From NCBI GenBank assembly GCA_029964075.1, contig CM057147.1, positions 24,697,513-24,761,512 of the forward strand: a DNA stretch of 64,000 bases, in the 5' to 3' direction. A program made the translations under genes and the position numbers. Under the pieces are notes generated by a model. The model ran no database searches and was not told the DNA's origin. It saw nothing but the letters and a program-made list of their open reading frames with translations. Position 1 is the stretch's first letter; each line of letters begins with the position of its first letter. This document shows positions 21,501-36,500 of this stretch, piece by piece. This DNA comes from Patiria pectinifera (Eukaryota; Echinodermata; Asteroidea; Valvatida; Asterinidae).

Positions 21501-24500
21501 GTGTCCATAGGCGATGTATCAAGTTACAATTTGGTTGGAAACAAATACAAAGACAATTTATTGACAGTTAAAGGGAATGTACAATGTACATCATTGGCTT
21601 ATGCTTTAATTTTCAGAAATGAACTATTTCAGGGGTTAGTATAATAGATCAAATTATTGTTACACTGACATGTTTGAAGTTTTGTTTTCGAAAATGCTGG
21701 AAAAACCAAGAAAAACAAAAATTTTCAAGTAGTCTGGTTCCCTGACTCCACTGAAGATGAAATGGATCAATTTACAGATGCCGGAAAATTGTACGCTAAG
21801 GGAACCAGTCTAGCTGACCTGCACCCATTTATGAACATAAAACCAATTAGCAAACAAAATTGGACTTAAAAAATGGTAAATTTGGAGCAGTAGTAAAAAA
21901 TGGTTAGATTTTTCCTACGGTGGTTGGCCGACCACCGTTGGAAATGTAAACAAAAATACAATTTTCTTGAAAATGACTTCACACCAGGTGCCATCATTTT
22001 ACAGGATGCTTTAGACTGTCATTTACCAACATCCTGTAAGGTATTTCGTAAAAACTTGGTCATTTTATTTTTCAATGTTTGCAAATGTTGTATTTTCCCT
22101 TTAAGAATTTGCAAAATATATTGCATGTATGAATAAATGAAAAAAGGAACGAGAAATGGGGACAAGGAACTGGCTTATTTTTCATTACTTAGCCTAAAGT
22201 TGTGGTTTGTCTCAAAAATCTGTAGTCTTTCAAACCATTATGGAAAAAAATAACCAGATTTTTTTTGGTGAAGTATACACACAAAGAATCCTTTAAAAGC
22301 TAGTTCAATATCTACACAGGACAAGTTATACTGGCTCTTTTCTTCTTTCTCAAATTCCATTATTCCTGTAGCTTAATTTGGACAATGCAATGACTAAGAT
22401 CTGCAGACGGCTTTCCAACCGAAACTAAACTCAACATTGGGCAGCGTTCCTACCAAAAAACCAATTGGCAGTAACATGACCACTAGCAAAACTAACCCCA
22501 TTTTTCAAGATCTTTTAAAGCACGCAATTCAATTCTCCGAATTAATCAGGAACTTTCGTCAAAAGGACAAAATAGTTTAGTGCACTGTGGTGCTCGACCG
22601 GGCCAAGCACTACATCCTGTCCCAGTATTAATCAACACAATCATATCCTGGTTATTTCATCTGTTGTGTACACCTGGCATGGCTGCATGGTACTGCACAC
22701 ACGGTGGTACCGGTAACGGTGGTACCTGGTACGGGACTTTGCTTCTAGCATTGATATTGCACCATTGACCTTGCTTGTATTGAAGGCAATTCTGTTGTAT
22801 TTGGTGTGCAGACATGCAACTCCCCTGAATGCAGTCCTTATGTGAAGGCTTAGTACATTTTTACAAACTTACATGTACCGGTAGTTCACAGGTTGACATA
22901 AATTGTCAAGTTCGCCATTTTTTTTTTACCACAATTGAAGTTTTGCTGCACTGTACCTCTTTATTAACTTGATGTACATATATACATGTACAAATGTACA
23001 TTTGTAAAACCTTTTTTTTTAATATGTACTAATACTTACATGTATTATTGGTATTGTACCAGTACAGTGTTTCTCAAAATATAGCCTAGCTGACGCCACA
23101 AAAGTTTTTGAACCCAATTGAAAGTTAGTTCAGTAAGAACTTCTTTCACTTGGAAAAAAAATAGGCTGGTTCATTGTATAGGGTGGTTCATTGTATGAAG
23201 ACGAGAACAGAGAAAGTGAATCATTTCTGTACTTTGTAGTCAGACCTGTTTTTGAGGTGGGAAAATTCTGAACTTCCTTCAGTAGAATCAATCCAATTAT
23301 TTTAAATTTCAGGAAGGCACACACAAAAAAGTTTCCAAACACCAACCCTCCCATAGCTATAGCCTTAAATTTGGACTTGTAAAGTTTAAAGGGACATCAT
23401 TTGCTTTTGCTGTAATTTTCAGAAATGGATGGAATTGGGGGGTTGGAAATATATAGGGGCCTAGCACGTATACACGTACATGTACACATAGTTGCACTGA
23501 CTTTTTGAGGTTTTGGGTTCGAAAATGCTATAAAAACCAAGAAAAACAATCATTTTCCTGTAGTCTGGTTCCCTGACTCCATATACATGTAAGAAGAAAC
23601 AGAGCAGTTTACATACATGTACATTGGGGAATTGTTAGGTCAGGGAACCAGTCTAGCTGGCTTGTACCCGTTCATAGGTGTGTAATCGATTGCAAACAAG
23701 TGCGATGGTCAATTGGGGCCAGTATTTGAAAAAAAGCCAACGCTGGTCAGCCGACCAGCGTTGGAAATTGATACAAAAATACCACTTTTCTTGAAAATGA
23801 CAGTATACCAGGTGCCATGATTTTACAGGATGCTTTACAATGTCATTCACTAACAGTCCAGCAAAGTATTTCAAAATGATTTGGTAATTTTATTTTTTGA
23901 TGTTTGCAAATGTTGTATTTTCCCTTTAAGTTACAACTTTAACTCGTTCCACAGGACTACCCTGCTATTAATCCAACCGAGTCCGACGGTAATTTCCTGC
24001 TCAATGCAACACAGTCCCACACAACAAAACTTGCCAAGTTGCATTCTACCCAGGCGCGGATTACCTATAGAAGATTTGAAAAATATGCGAAACCCCGAAC
24101 AATATATCTGCTGGCTATATTTTTTGTAAAAATAAATCAGCACAAAAAAACACATGGACAATCTACTGCAAAGACAATTTTTCAGGGCACAAAACAATAG
24201 AAATATTAAGTTTATTGTATGAAATAGTTATAAAATATCAGATTGTAAACTTGTAATATTACATCACTCAGCTTGAATTCACATAGATTTTACCCCCAAG
24301 TTGGATTGTTTACAACACTGTTATTTTTTCCTCAAAATTATGGTCTCTTGTTGATTAAAAAAGTTAAAAAAAATTATTAGCCTACTGCCCACATGTAATT
24401 ATAAAGTTTTAAATCTGGGTATTTTTCTAAATTGTCAATGTTTTGATTAAGTGTATTGATCCTGTGATATGATTTCATGATATTTGATTGGTTTCATTTG

Positions 24501-27500
24501 ATTGGTTTCATTTGATTGGTTTCATTTGATTCAGGCCATTTCATAAGCAAGGCCCTGCCCTCCGGCGGCCTCCTTCCGTTCTTCCAGTCTTTCCTCTGCG
24601 ACTTTGACAGCAAGTGTCGTCCGGAAGAGACTTACGGCGAATCCATCGGACACATCAACAACTACGGGGATGCAGGGTAAGTGTCCAATACTTGGGCTCC
24701 AATTTCACTAACAATACATCTCCATAAGTTTTAAAAAAGCCACAAAAACTGCTTGAACAGTATGAACTACATGTAAGGCCAAAAAAAAAAATAGTTCTGC
24801 TTCCGATTACATGCCTTTCAAAAATAGGGTCGGTCGGTCGGAAATTTTTTTTTTTTTGCCAATTTTTTTTATGCAGATTGAATGGGGTATTCAATTATAT
24901 GCGAAGTTTTAGCCTGAACTATTTCTATTGCACTACGAAAGCTATACACGAAATGGCAACAAAAAGTGAGTAAAACCTACCTTTAATTATTGTCAATATA
25001 TTTACGTTCGATAATTTCAAAAAATAATGGAAAATTCAGGCCGTTCGCACCATATGCACAACGCTAGTCAAGACGCGGGGAGCTGGCCAAAACTCCGAGG
25101 TGTGTAATGCGTGCGTGTGTGGCGAGCGGCCCACCATGGGCCGTCAGAGCTGTTTTTACCGTCAACAATTTCGGGAAACACGCGGCATGTATCACTCCAA
25201 ATACGAGTAGTGCGATCTCAAAATGAACTCCTGAACACAGAAAATACATACACAGACAAGCTAGATCAATTCTGTAAATTAACTTGCAAAAATGTTCTTT
25301 CTCCATCGGTGTTTTCTTGGCATTTTTACGATGTCGAATCCGACCAGTTGACAGTGGCCTGCACTGTACTGATAGCGCGCTATCGGTCACATAGCTAGCT
25401 ATGGACTGGTTACCGCATTTTCATTATGTCTTCTAAATTGGCCCCTGCGCGGCGCGGCGGGAACCAGTCGTCGCCACATGATTATAGTCACCGTGCGTGA
25501 CATCGAATTGCGAAGTAGTTATATCGATCAGAAAAGACAGATTTTATTTGTATTTATTCATTTTTTTTTTTTTTTTTTTTTTTTTTGAATTGCCGATAAA
25601 ATTTTTAGGGTCGCAGCCTAAAAATAGGGTCGGTCGGGTAACCGGAAGCAGAACTATTCTTTTTTTTGGCCTAAGCACTGTAAATTTTGAGCATAGTGCA
25701 TACTACAACATTTGAAAAGGGGAACTTTTTTTCTGAGAGAAAATGTTAGGGCATATGTGGTGTGAAATGTCCAACTGTCATTCCATCCTCTTTCACACAC
25801 TTTGGTTCGCAATATCATGTCAGCCATGATATCACTATCAGAAATTTCTCAAACAGCATCACAGATTTCTTTGACCACTGCCCTTTTTCCCCTCCAAACT
25901 ACGTATTAAATATATGTTTTGTGCCATTCAAGACATTCAGTTTGCTGAATTCAATATGTGATGTAAAAGAAAGTTGTAAAATCTTGAGTGAAGTTGCGAC
26001 AGATTGAACGAAACATTAAGACTGCCAGTATGTCCCTCATGGCCATTAGCCATGGCCTCCATTTAATAGCCCAGGTCTCAGCCTTCAACATGCTGAATTG
26101 CTTCCAAACAGTCGTAATATTCCATTTCAGTGTGTCCTTCACGAACAAGGTATGACCTTACTCTCAATGAAACTACTTTCCAAGCCTGGATAGGAGTTGA
26201 TTTGACCATGGCTAAAGCGGAACAGATTCTGATCTCCCTACACGTAGTTTGGCACTTCATTCTACCTTCCCAAAATCCTTTAAAATTCACCCATGAGAGT
26301 GCAGGAAAGGAGAGCCTAGTTATTTTTTACTACACTGGACTAGATTTTCATTGAAAATTGAGTAAAAACTACAAATGATGCATTAGAAAGTTCCTGTTGA
26401 TAACATGTTTCATTTGGATTAAATTTATAAGGTCTTTACGTGTTATTTAAAGGCTGATTGTTAATGGAGTCCTTGTAAATGCACATTTGTGTCCCATCTA
26501 ACGTTATTTTATCTGCATTTTGTCATTTTTAAGGTACATTTGTATTTTGGTGACTTTTTGTTTGTTATAAAAAAATGCTCATGACAATTTGCATATTCAT
26601 GAGCATATTCATGAGCAAAAGTGTGATGTCATTTCAGGCAGAAACCTCAATGTTACAGCTCATTCAGTGGTTAGCACAAACATTTTCCAGAATTTCAGAT
26701 ATTTTGCTTACAGGTCTGAACTTTTCTTTCTTTGGTGATTCGTTGTTGCTTCACTTCAGTACAGTGGGCCACGGTTTTCTCACAAACATGACAAATGTTT
26801 TAACGAAACTGAAAAGTGTTTCCTGAAATGACATTGCAACAACAGTGCCCTCATTGGTCGGGAAAAGCATGGACAATTTTAAGTATTTAACCCTAACTCC
26901 CTAGGGGGTATGCAAAATCATATTCAAATTGGAGGATTCAGGACTGTTGGGGAAGTGCACTTTTTTAACAAGATTAACTAAAAAAGGGATGTGGTTTTCA
27001 TACATTTAAGAGGAGTAGAAAGTTGCACAAAATATGTTCCCAATAAAAAGTCATGTCATGAGCCCTGTAAAAAAAAAGAAGCCCCATAAAGCCAAAAAAA
27101 AAGTCTCTGGTTTCTGGTATGCGCGCACGTCGCCGTAGCCATGCGCGTCAGCAAAATGAAAAAAAAAAAAATTTCAATGAAAGATGATGTCTCAAAACCG
27201 CCAAACTCACTGGTTTGACTGGAATTCTGCTGCTGCACAATTTTAACGTGTTTTTAGATGGGGTTATGATCGAGAATAAGCTTTAAGTGGCCTCTCTGGT
27301 CTCCCATAATATTTGCACAAAGTTTAGTCGGGCACCATTTGCAGTCATCAGCCGACATTTGAAGCAAAAGAAACAGGTAAAAAAAAAAAAAAAGCCATGT
27401 TGCCGCACCACTTTTTGGGCAAGCTCCATGTACCAGAAACCAGAGACTCTTTTTTTTGGCCTAACCCTAACATTCATGAATCCCCAAATCTTAATTCGAT

Positions 27501-30500
27501 TTTTCACAACCTTACGGAGTTCGGGTTAAACATTGCACTCCTTCATTCCATCATATTGTAAGTCTGGGCTCCCGTCTCCTCCCTCATCCAGTTTAACCAA
27601 ACTAGTGAACGACATTGAGACGGTCCTGACTAACAAGACCACAATGGAGGCACTGAAGCAGTTCCTGGCCAAAGTCGACGAGTTGAACAAGCTGCTGCCC
27701 TACATGGACGACTTCAACGGCATAGCAGACAGCATCCCTGGTAAGTTGGTCGGTAGGCAACGTCCGAGATGGCCAGTATTGGTCTGTGGATATGGATAGC
27801 GTCTGTAGCGTGTCAATGTCGTTGCTAGCCATAGCCGTAGCTGCAAAACAGTGGATGGGGCTGCCATCAAAACTTTGCCTCCATCTTTTGTCTGGGGGCA
27901 GAAAATGGCTTAGAATGTTTTGGTCAATGATGACCTCTTGCATGGGCTCAGTTTATTTGAATATTACACACAAACATTGGTACTGTGTTCCCGGTTTCTG
28001 TTTTTAAGGACTTGACATTATTGAACCCCCCCAAAAACCCATAATTCTTTCACCAAATTTTTACATGTTAAAATGTGACCTTGTTTACAAAGAATCGAAA
28101 GCATACCTGTAAATCTGTTCATTTACAACGCATTCCAAGCGCATTAGTACTTGACCACATTTTGGGTAGTTCAATTTGTACAATTCCCACCAATTTCAAA
28201 GAATTCACAAGTCAGATTTCTACACTCATCCCTCTGCTGACTCCAACTTATTTAAAGGGAATGTTCAACATTGCAAACATCAAAAAACAAAACTATCAAA
28301 TTATCACGAAATACCTTCCTAGACTGTTAGTGAATGACAGTCTAAGGCATCCTGTAAAATCGTGGCACCTTGTGTGCTGACATTTTCAAGAAAAGTGGTA
28401 TTTTTGTATCAATTTCCAATGCTGGTCAGCCGACGAGCATTAGAAAAAACTGGCTTATTTCAAATACTTCTCCAAGTATATCATATTGACTTAGTCCGCA
28501 TTTTCTTTACAATCGATTACACACCTGTGAACGGGTACAATTAAGCCAGCTAGACTGATTCCCAGACCTTACAATTCCCCGATGTCTATAAATTGCTCCA
28601 TTTCATCTTAAGTGGAGTCAGGGAACCAGACTACAAGAACATATGACTGTTTTCTTGATTTTTCCAGCATTTGTGAACCAAAAACGTCAAAGAAGTCAGT
28701 GTAACAATATTTGCTATAGGCCTAAAATACTATTACAGCAAATTCATCAATTTCTGAAAATTACAGCAAAAGCAAATGTTGTAGGCCCCCTATACAAATT
28801 CGTTTTATTAAAGAGAGGTTGTTATAAATATGCTGAAACTGCTTTTTAAAACCTCAAAATTTCCCCCTATCCATTGCACTTACATGTAGTGCTCAAGTTA
28901 AAAAAAATAGTGATGTGGCACTTTCTGTTAACAGAACTGTGCTGTAAAAAAAACAACTTTCTTTCTTTTTCTGGTTTTTTTTGGTGGTTTTAATTCACTT
29001 TACCATCAACTTATTTTTAGCTGCATGAATATTGGATTTTTTTTTGCTTAAACTCACTGGCTTCATCATGTACGGTAGGACCCCAAAAGGGCCAGATTTC
29101 ATTGAATGCTGAATATAATCACTCGTACAGACAGTCGGCTAGCCTGATTGTTATGCTAATTAGTTCGACTTTGACAACACTTGGACTGTGGAGCCAACGT
29201 CAATGCTGACGTCTGTTGTGCAATTTTTAGTTTTGTTAACGCACACAGTGCAAACGCAGAAGGGTGGAACCAGCAAGATATTGCAATCTGCCCTGGAAAA
29301 AAATTGAGGGTGAACCAACTTTACGTGGAGCTTTTAGAAAATGAACCACAAGGCAAATCATAAGACCAGACATTTTGGAACCTACCGGTATATTGTATAC
29401 ATTTAAGTTATTCTGTAAATTTTTGGGTTATCCAAAATTTCTGGTGTTGGAAAAAAATGTACAGTGATAAATCTTGAGTTTATACAATTCATTTATGTTG
29501 ACAGCAATAAAGATAGAGGGTTTTTGCAAATTTGACAGAAACATGCAACAAACTTAAATCATCAAATTATGCAAACTTTCATCAGATGTGAGGCCTTCTG
29601 GCAAAATGATACAGAACTGGGCTGCGGTTGAAATAAGTTTATGAATATTAGGACAGAGAATTAAATTCTGCAATTGTTGCAAATCAATTGGACATTCCGT
29701 TATAGACAAGATGGTTGTTAATAAAGTCCATATTTATCGACATGTGAAAAAAAGTAAAATACAGAGAAAAAGGCCTATCAAGTTTCGAGTTTTGTATTCT
29801 TGAAAAGGCCAATTATTTCTTCTCAAAAACACTTTTATCAAGCAAATTTTGTACTATTTCTTAAAAATTTGTGAAGTTTTATCACAGATAACAAATTTAT
29901 ATCAAATCTGAAAATAAAAAGAGAAATCACCCCCATTCGTTTTTTTTTCATTTTTCTCACTACGGCTTGTGCATAGTTCCATCTTATTTTTCCAAAAAGC
30001 CTCACAAATTAGACATGTATGCTAAATGTATGCCAAAATACTGTAAATTTGTACATTGTACGTGCAGCTTTTCGAGTCATTCACTTGAACATTGATTGTA
30101 ACGGCCAAAACAAATACTTGATAGTTCAGCAAAGATCTGTGGGTGGTCGATAGTCGTGGACTTTCCTCTTGCATATAATGACTCAGTTGCCTTGTGCGTG
30201 TACTCGAAATGCTGATAATAGAGCATTTGACGATAACAAATTGACGATAACCCCCACACGTACATGTAGCTTTTCCATCATGGGTCATTCTGTACTAGTT
30301 AGTACACACTTGTACGTGGAAAAAATGCAACAGGAAACAAAGATTGTCACTATGCGAAATTAAATCTCAATGGTTTCAAGTGTTTAATCAAACCGTTGTC
30401 TCTCTGGTGCCAACTGGTGCTGAGTAACGAAGTTATTTTTGTCGGGACAAATAAAGTACGAAACTTAGCTGGTGCAAAAGATGAACTCCAGTGCATGTGC

Positions 30501-33500
30501 ATGGCATGTACATGTGTATATCATTTATGATTTATGTGCATGTATACATGTAGGGGCCTATGCTCTTGGCACAGAATACCGGTATGCTATAAACAAATAT
30601 TATGATGAGAGAAAATTGTACACTTACATACTTGTACGTATAGTCCAGGAGTGAAATTTGTCTGGATTTTTCCTGATTTAAGGACGTTTATTAGAATCCC
30701 TTTCGAAATCTTGAATTCCTGATTGTTAGGTGTATATAGTGTACAAATTTAGACAAATGGGTATTATTTTAAGGGTGTCTTTAGGTAAATACAATAACAT
30801 CTAGACACTGGTTACTCTGGGGCCCTCGGCAGCCCCCAAACCCTCTGCCATTATTTTTAAAGATTTTTTTCATTTTCCTCCAATCTCAACTGGCCAGGGC
30901 TGATAGTCATATCCATTGCATTACCGACAAAGCCTGCACAATTTCCGGTCCTAATTCTGTGAAACACCATGCCCTCCAATCTCGCATCCCTGGACACTGT
31001 TTTGTCATTCCAAAAGCAGCTCAAAACACATCGTTGCCTTCTTGGTGTTGTTGCTGTTGAGCGCCATGATGTACCTGTACGCGTCCGTTCATGTACTGAT
31101 AGATGGAATGGCGCTATATTCCATTGCTATTATTTGAATGCGTACAATGTTGGTTTGTGCACATCTGATGAAATTTAAATTTATCACTTGTAATCAAGGC
31201 ATTCTTACATGTACAATACGTTTCAAAAAGTGTGTGCATGTTCTTTTAAACCCACGCTACACAACTGCAGTTCCTGTGTAGATAACCCGCATATGTACAT
31301 GTATCTTCATTCTTGTTTAGTTATTTATGTATGGAAAAAGCATGTTCAAAAACGAAAAATTAGAGAAATTTGTCACCATACCTAATTGCATATGATACAA
31401 CGTTTAATTATTTAATTACCAATCTTGTGGCAGCCAGTGCAGAATAATACTGAGTACAATACAATGTAACTCGAGTAAGTTGTCATGGCAACCAAAACCC
31501 ACACTGCATTTTACTTTGTCGTGGGACATGTTCGTCGCTGCACATGTACGGTACATTAATTAGACCCAATAAATAACCAAAGAGGAATTCCAATCACCAA
31601 TCGTGGTAATTATATTTGCAGTCAGCAGCAAGCTACATTGATGGAAAGAGTTGGAATTCGATGTACATTGGACACGTATCGGAATATAATGTTCTACCTC
31701 CATGCTTCAAGAGATATTGACACAATTTTGTGGTATTGAAGTTGATAGTGATGTACATTGTGAAACCATCAGAGGGACGCTAGATTAAAGACCTGGACTG
31801 AACAACAACAACAGCAACAACAACATCAACAACAACCCTCCCAACAAAGATTAATAAATAAATAAATAAACAAACAAACAAATAAATTATTTAAAAAATA
31901 TATATGTTATGAAATAAAATAAAAAAATAATTAAAATTTCCATGAGTTGCCTCTAATACCTTCATGATATCCAGTAGGATGGACATCTCACTTTTTATGC
32001 AAATTATATGTAAAAGTAAACAATTTCAGCAATCTGGATGCCGTGCAGATTGATCAAGTCAAATTTAATTCTCACTTTTTAAATGCTGACTTACATGTAC
32101 TTGACTTGACTTTATTTCCACCCTGGATGTAAAGGTACATGGTATGTAATTAGCCATGAATTGTACAATACAAATAAACTAATGTTCATGGAGTTTAGAT
32201 AATGCTGGTATTTAGGGGATTCGCAAGAAGGCTTGTCGAGTGCAAGTCTCCTGTATAGGAATAACACTGATCAAAATGATGAACGAAATACATAGATACA
32301 GACTAGACAAACATCAGACAACAAGTAAATTGGTGAACTGAGGGTGAAATGAATTAAAACATACATAATAATGCAAATGCTGCAGTTCTTTGAAAAACGG
32401 AGCAAATCCATAACAATTCGTTAAAATGATTTGCTGATTTAAACCTTGCTGAATTCAGCCTGTCATTAGCATCATATTGTCCGGATGAGGTCAGTGCTAA
32501 TATCTCTTGGCTGTTTTGTCGCGCATGTGTGGTTTTAATGAAAATGGCACTGAAATGGGCATTGAATACAATGCATAAAAACCATGTGGGTGTACGAACA
32601 TTTAGGCCTACATTATACATACAGGTACATGCATAGTATACAAGCAGACATCTAATGGCCACCCACCTACAGTACCAGCAATTATCACTGATGCGGGATA
32701 ATCAGAAGCGTTTCATTCTGCAGAGATGGCCTTGATAGCAGGAGAATAAAATCTAAGATATTTTTTATTTTTTATTTCATGACATTGTTCACTATTTTTT
32801 AAGATGTTCCAAATAGTTGTACACACATGGACTCCCTGTTGGGCCTCCATGTACAATGTAGATTGCCTTAAAAAGCAGCGAAAGTATAACATTACTAGAT
32901 AAAGATGAGTAAATAAAAGATTCATATTCAATTTAAAGGGAAGATACAACATTTGCAAACATCACAAAACGAAATGATCAAATTATCACGAAATACCTTA
33001 CTGGATTGTAAGGGAATGACAGTCTAAAGCATCCTGTAAAATCGTGGCTCCTGCATGGTGTGCTGATATTTTCAAGAAAAATTGTATTTTTCCAGTGCTG
33101 GTTGGCCGACCAGCGTTGGAGAAAACTGACTATTTTTCAAAGACTGCTCTGAGATTATAATTAGTTATTCCGCATTCCGTTGCAATTGATTACACACCTG
33201 TGAAGAGGTACAAGCCAGTGCTAGACTGATTCTTTGACCTTAACAGTTCCCCAAAGTCTATAAATTGCTCCGTTTCATCCTACATGTAAGTGGGGTCAGG
33301 GAATCAGACCGCAAGAACATGATTAGTTTTCTTGGTTTTTCCAGCATCTACAAGCCCAAAAATGTCATTTTAACAATATTTGCTTTAATTACTAATCCTC
33401 CAAACCGATTTATATCTGAAAATTGCAGCAAAAGGAAATGTTGCACATTCCCTTTAAACAGGCCAAAATGTACGATGTACAATGCATATCAAAATAAGAA

Positions 33501-36500
33501 ATAAAAAGACAACAAAAAGTGCTTCCATTGTAATTTGTAAGCACTAAATTCCAGTTGCCCATTAATTATCATGAAAAAATACTCACCTGATAATTTTTTT
33601 TTTTTGTATTTGTTGATTTTTTTTCTTCAGAATACCCCCCCAAAAATCCCCAGACTTCATTTTCCCTAATTTTTTACTCAATGCAAAATGTCATAGAACC
33701 AAAGTCCACATCAGAAGGTATTTAAAATGTAACCACCCCCCCCCCCCCATTCCAAGAAACCGGAAATGGGTAATTTTTTTTCCCAGTCTGCTCTCTAGAA
33801 ATGACCATCTTGAAAGGAAAATGAAAAACAAGTGTTGTTATCACGTCAGTGATTGTCCATTGATTAATAAGCAATAAGCAGTCAAAATGGATTGACGATG
33901 ATGTCTCCATATGGAGTACATTAACTGTGACGTACATTGAAAGAAATATTTGTACAATACAAAACGCAAATGAAGCGAAAGTGACGCATATATTTTTTAT
34001 TTTTTACAGGATACCATTGTTCCTGTAGGCACTTGAATGGCGTAATAGCTGACACATGATACACTCACTGTATCACTATTTCAACACAAACTTCCTTAAT
34101 CGTTTTCCAGCAAATTTAAAGAAATGAAATTTAACAAAACTTCTCGGAAAAAATTGGGGTCAAACTTACATACAACAAAAAGCTCTTTCACAAAGTATTG
34201 TTGTGGCTAAAATTGCATACAAATAAAATGAAAAGCTCTAAGTTTATGAGAATTCAGATTTCATTATACACTTTGCTTTAAAGGGAATATACATCATTTG
34301 CTTTTGCTGTAATTTTCAGAAATGGATGGAATTGGGGGGTTGGAAATATATAGCAAATATAGTTACACTGACTTTTTTGAGGTTTTGGGTTCGAAAATGC
34401 TATAAAAACCAAGAAAAACAATCATTTTCCTGTAGTCTGGTTCCCTGGCTTGTACCCGTTCATAGGTGTGTAATCGATTGCAAACAAGTGCGATGGTCAA
34501 TTGGGGCCAGTATTTGAAAAAAAATCCAGTTTTTTCCAACGCTGGTCTGCTGACCAGCGTTGGAAATTGATACAAAAATACCACTTTTCTTGAAAATGAC
34601 AGTATACCAGGTGCCATGATTTTACAGGATGCTTTACACTGTCATTCACTAACAGTCCAGCAAGGTAATTCAAAATGATTTGGTAGTTTTATTTTTTGAT
34701 GTTTGCAAATGTTGTATTTTCCCTTTAATCCAGATGATAACAATCTTTGTTTCTAAAATTCAAGAAGCAATAAAAAATATATCTTACATGTAGCAACAAG
34801 CTCCCCTCCCCCCCTCCAAAAAAAATGTATCAAATATTTTATTTAAGGCCAAGTAAAACAAATAAGTAGTTTTTCATCTGGCCTTTTTGAAAAAGTGAAG
34901 GAGGCGGGCATTTTGTTTTCCCAAAATGGCTGATTCTCCAAGACAGCAGATGGTTTCTTAAATTTTCTCGACTATTTTGCTGATGCAAAATTATGTTCAA
35001 AGCAGCCATAATCTTTTCTACATCGCTACAATTTTGTTGGAAACAACTAGAAAGACAATAATATTGACAAAATGGAAAATATAAGTGTATGAATTAAAAA
35101 ACAAACACACAAACAAACACCCCAAGGAGGCAACCAGGAAAAAAGGAAGTGGGCGTTGGATGAGAAACTTGTTAATTTCTTTTACATGACAGAATGATAC
35201 TTTAAAACCATACTCTGTCATAATAATCGAGCAAAATACTCAATAGTCTATTTTACTTGATGTTTGTAAATTTATGCATTTCATTTAAAGGTTGCTGTAA
35301 ATCATCCAACAAGAAAAAGGGACAGTTTTGATGTCATAATTTATTTTCAGGTCATTTTGTGCGTTAACAAAATTATTGGGAGTAAAAGCTGCCTACACGG
35401 CAACGTTCTAATGCCTGAGATTGTTTAATGATTCCTGTAAACAAATTCACGTTTGTTTAGTGTCACAGCCGGTTTTTTTATTGAGTCTTTAATTTTGTTG
35501 ACTCTACGGCAGGCTCGCGGTCACTCATCAATTACCTGAAGGATCCGGACGAAGTAAAGCGGTTTCTGACAAACGACCTGCACTTGTCGCCGGCCGTAAC
35601 TCAAGCGATATTGAACTCCAACGTCAGCGCACAGGAGGTGAGGCTAGAAAAGATGGAGTATAAGTAGGGGAGGGGAGGGAATAAGCAGGAAGGGAGGGGG
35701 TAACAGTGAAAGTGTAGAACTGGCACATTTATAAGCAGAGAACTGCTGAAGATGAAATTCTTACCAAATTGTAAATGCTTTGACGCGCCCAAACTTTTTA
35801 GAAAAACAAAAAACAAAAAAAAACATAATCCTTAAAACTATTTGTGCTTTTTGGTTGTAGAATCCTGAAAACTAAAGTTTCAATTGAAATTGCTGAAATT
35901 TTTATTAAAAAAAAAAGTTATGTACATGTACCGGTATATGTGCTTTCCAATGAGACACTATTGTGCTTTGCATTGAAAAATCAGCACACGATATGCAGAA
36001 GTAAATTGCAAAAAATGAACAATAATTCAACAACTCAACATGGGCCAATCTTTTTCGTTCGATGTCTCATTTAAAAGTGAATAAATTCTGTATTGCTAGA
36101 AAAATAACACTCTTTTCTAAATAGAAAAGTAATCTATTTTTCTGGATGAAACTCGAAGATATGGGGGTATGCAACTTTAATCGCGTTTTTCGTTCCCATC
36201 CTCAATGCAGTTCCTCGCCTTGACGGATCCGGACACCTTCCAGAGCGCGTCCTGCGACGAAGCCAAGCTCAAGCAGATCTTCGGCGTGACCAACCTGACC
36301 ACGCTGCATGAGATGCAGAAAGAACTGTGCAATCTGACCACCGCCGACTTCACTAGCATCGCAGGGGTCATCTCCAAGCAGATTGATCTGAACAAACTGC
36401 TGCCTCTGGTAAGGCACCTAAAGCCCAATTTCACGGGGTAGAAAACATAGCTAAGCAGATATTTGTACTAAGCAAAAATCAGCTGGGGACCGGTTAAAAA

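Larger units (their letters stand above)
27741..35512. other. Intron 4, 7.8 kb
   Basis: The largest intron in the window. It holds three TTAAAGGG elements, a LINE tail, a dispersed repeat pair member and a simple-repeat block, listed separately. The stretches 28800-29690, 30010-30900, 31190-31790, 31925-32930 and 33460-34275 show nothing that I can name. Confidence 0.5.
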
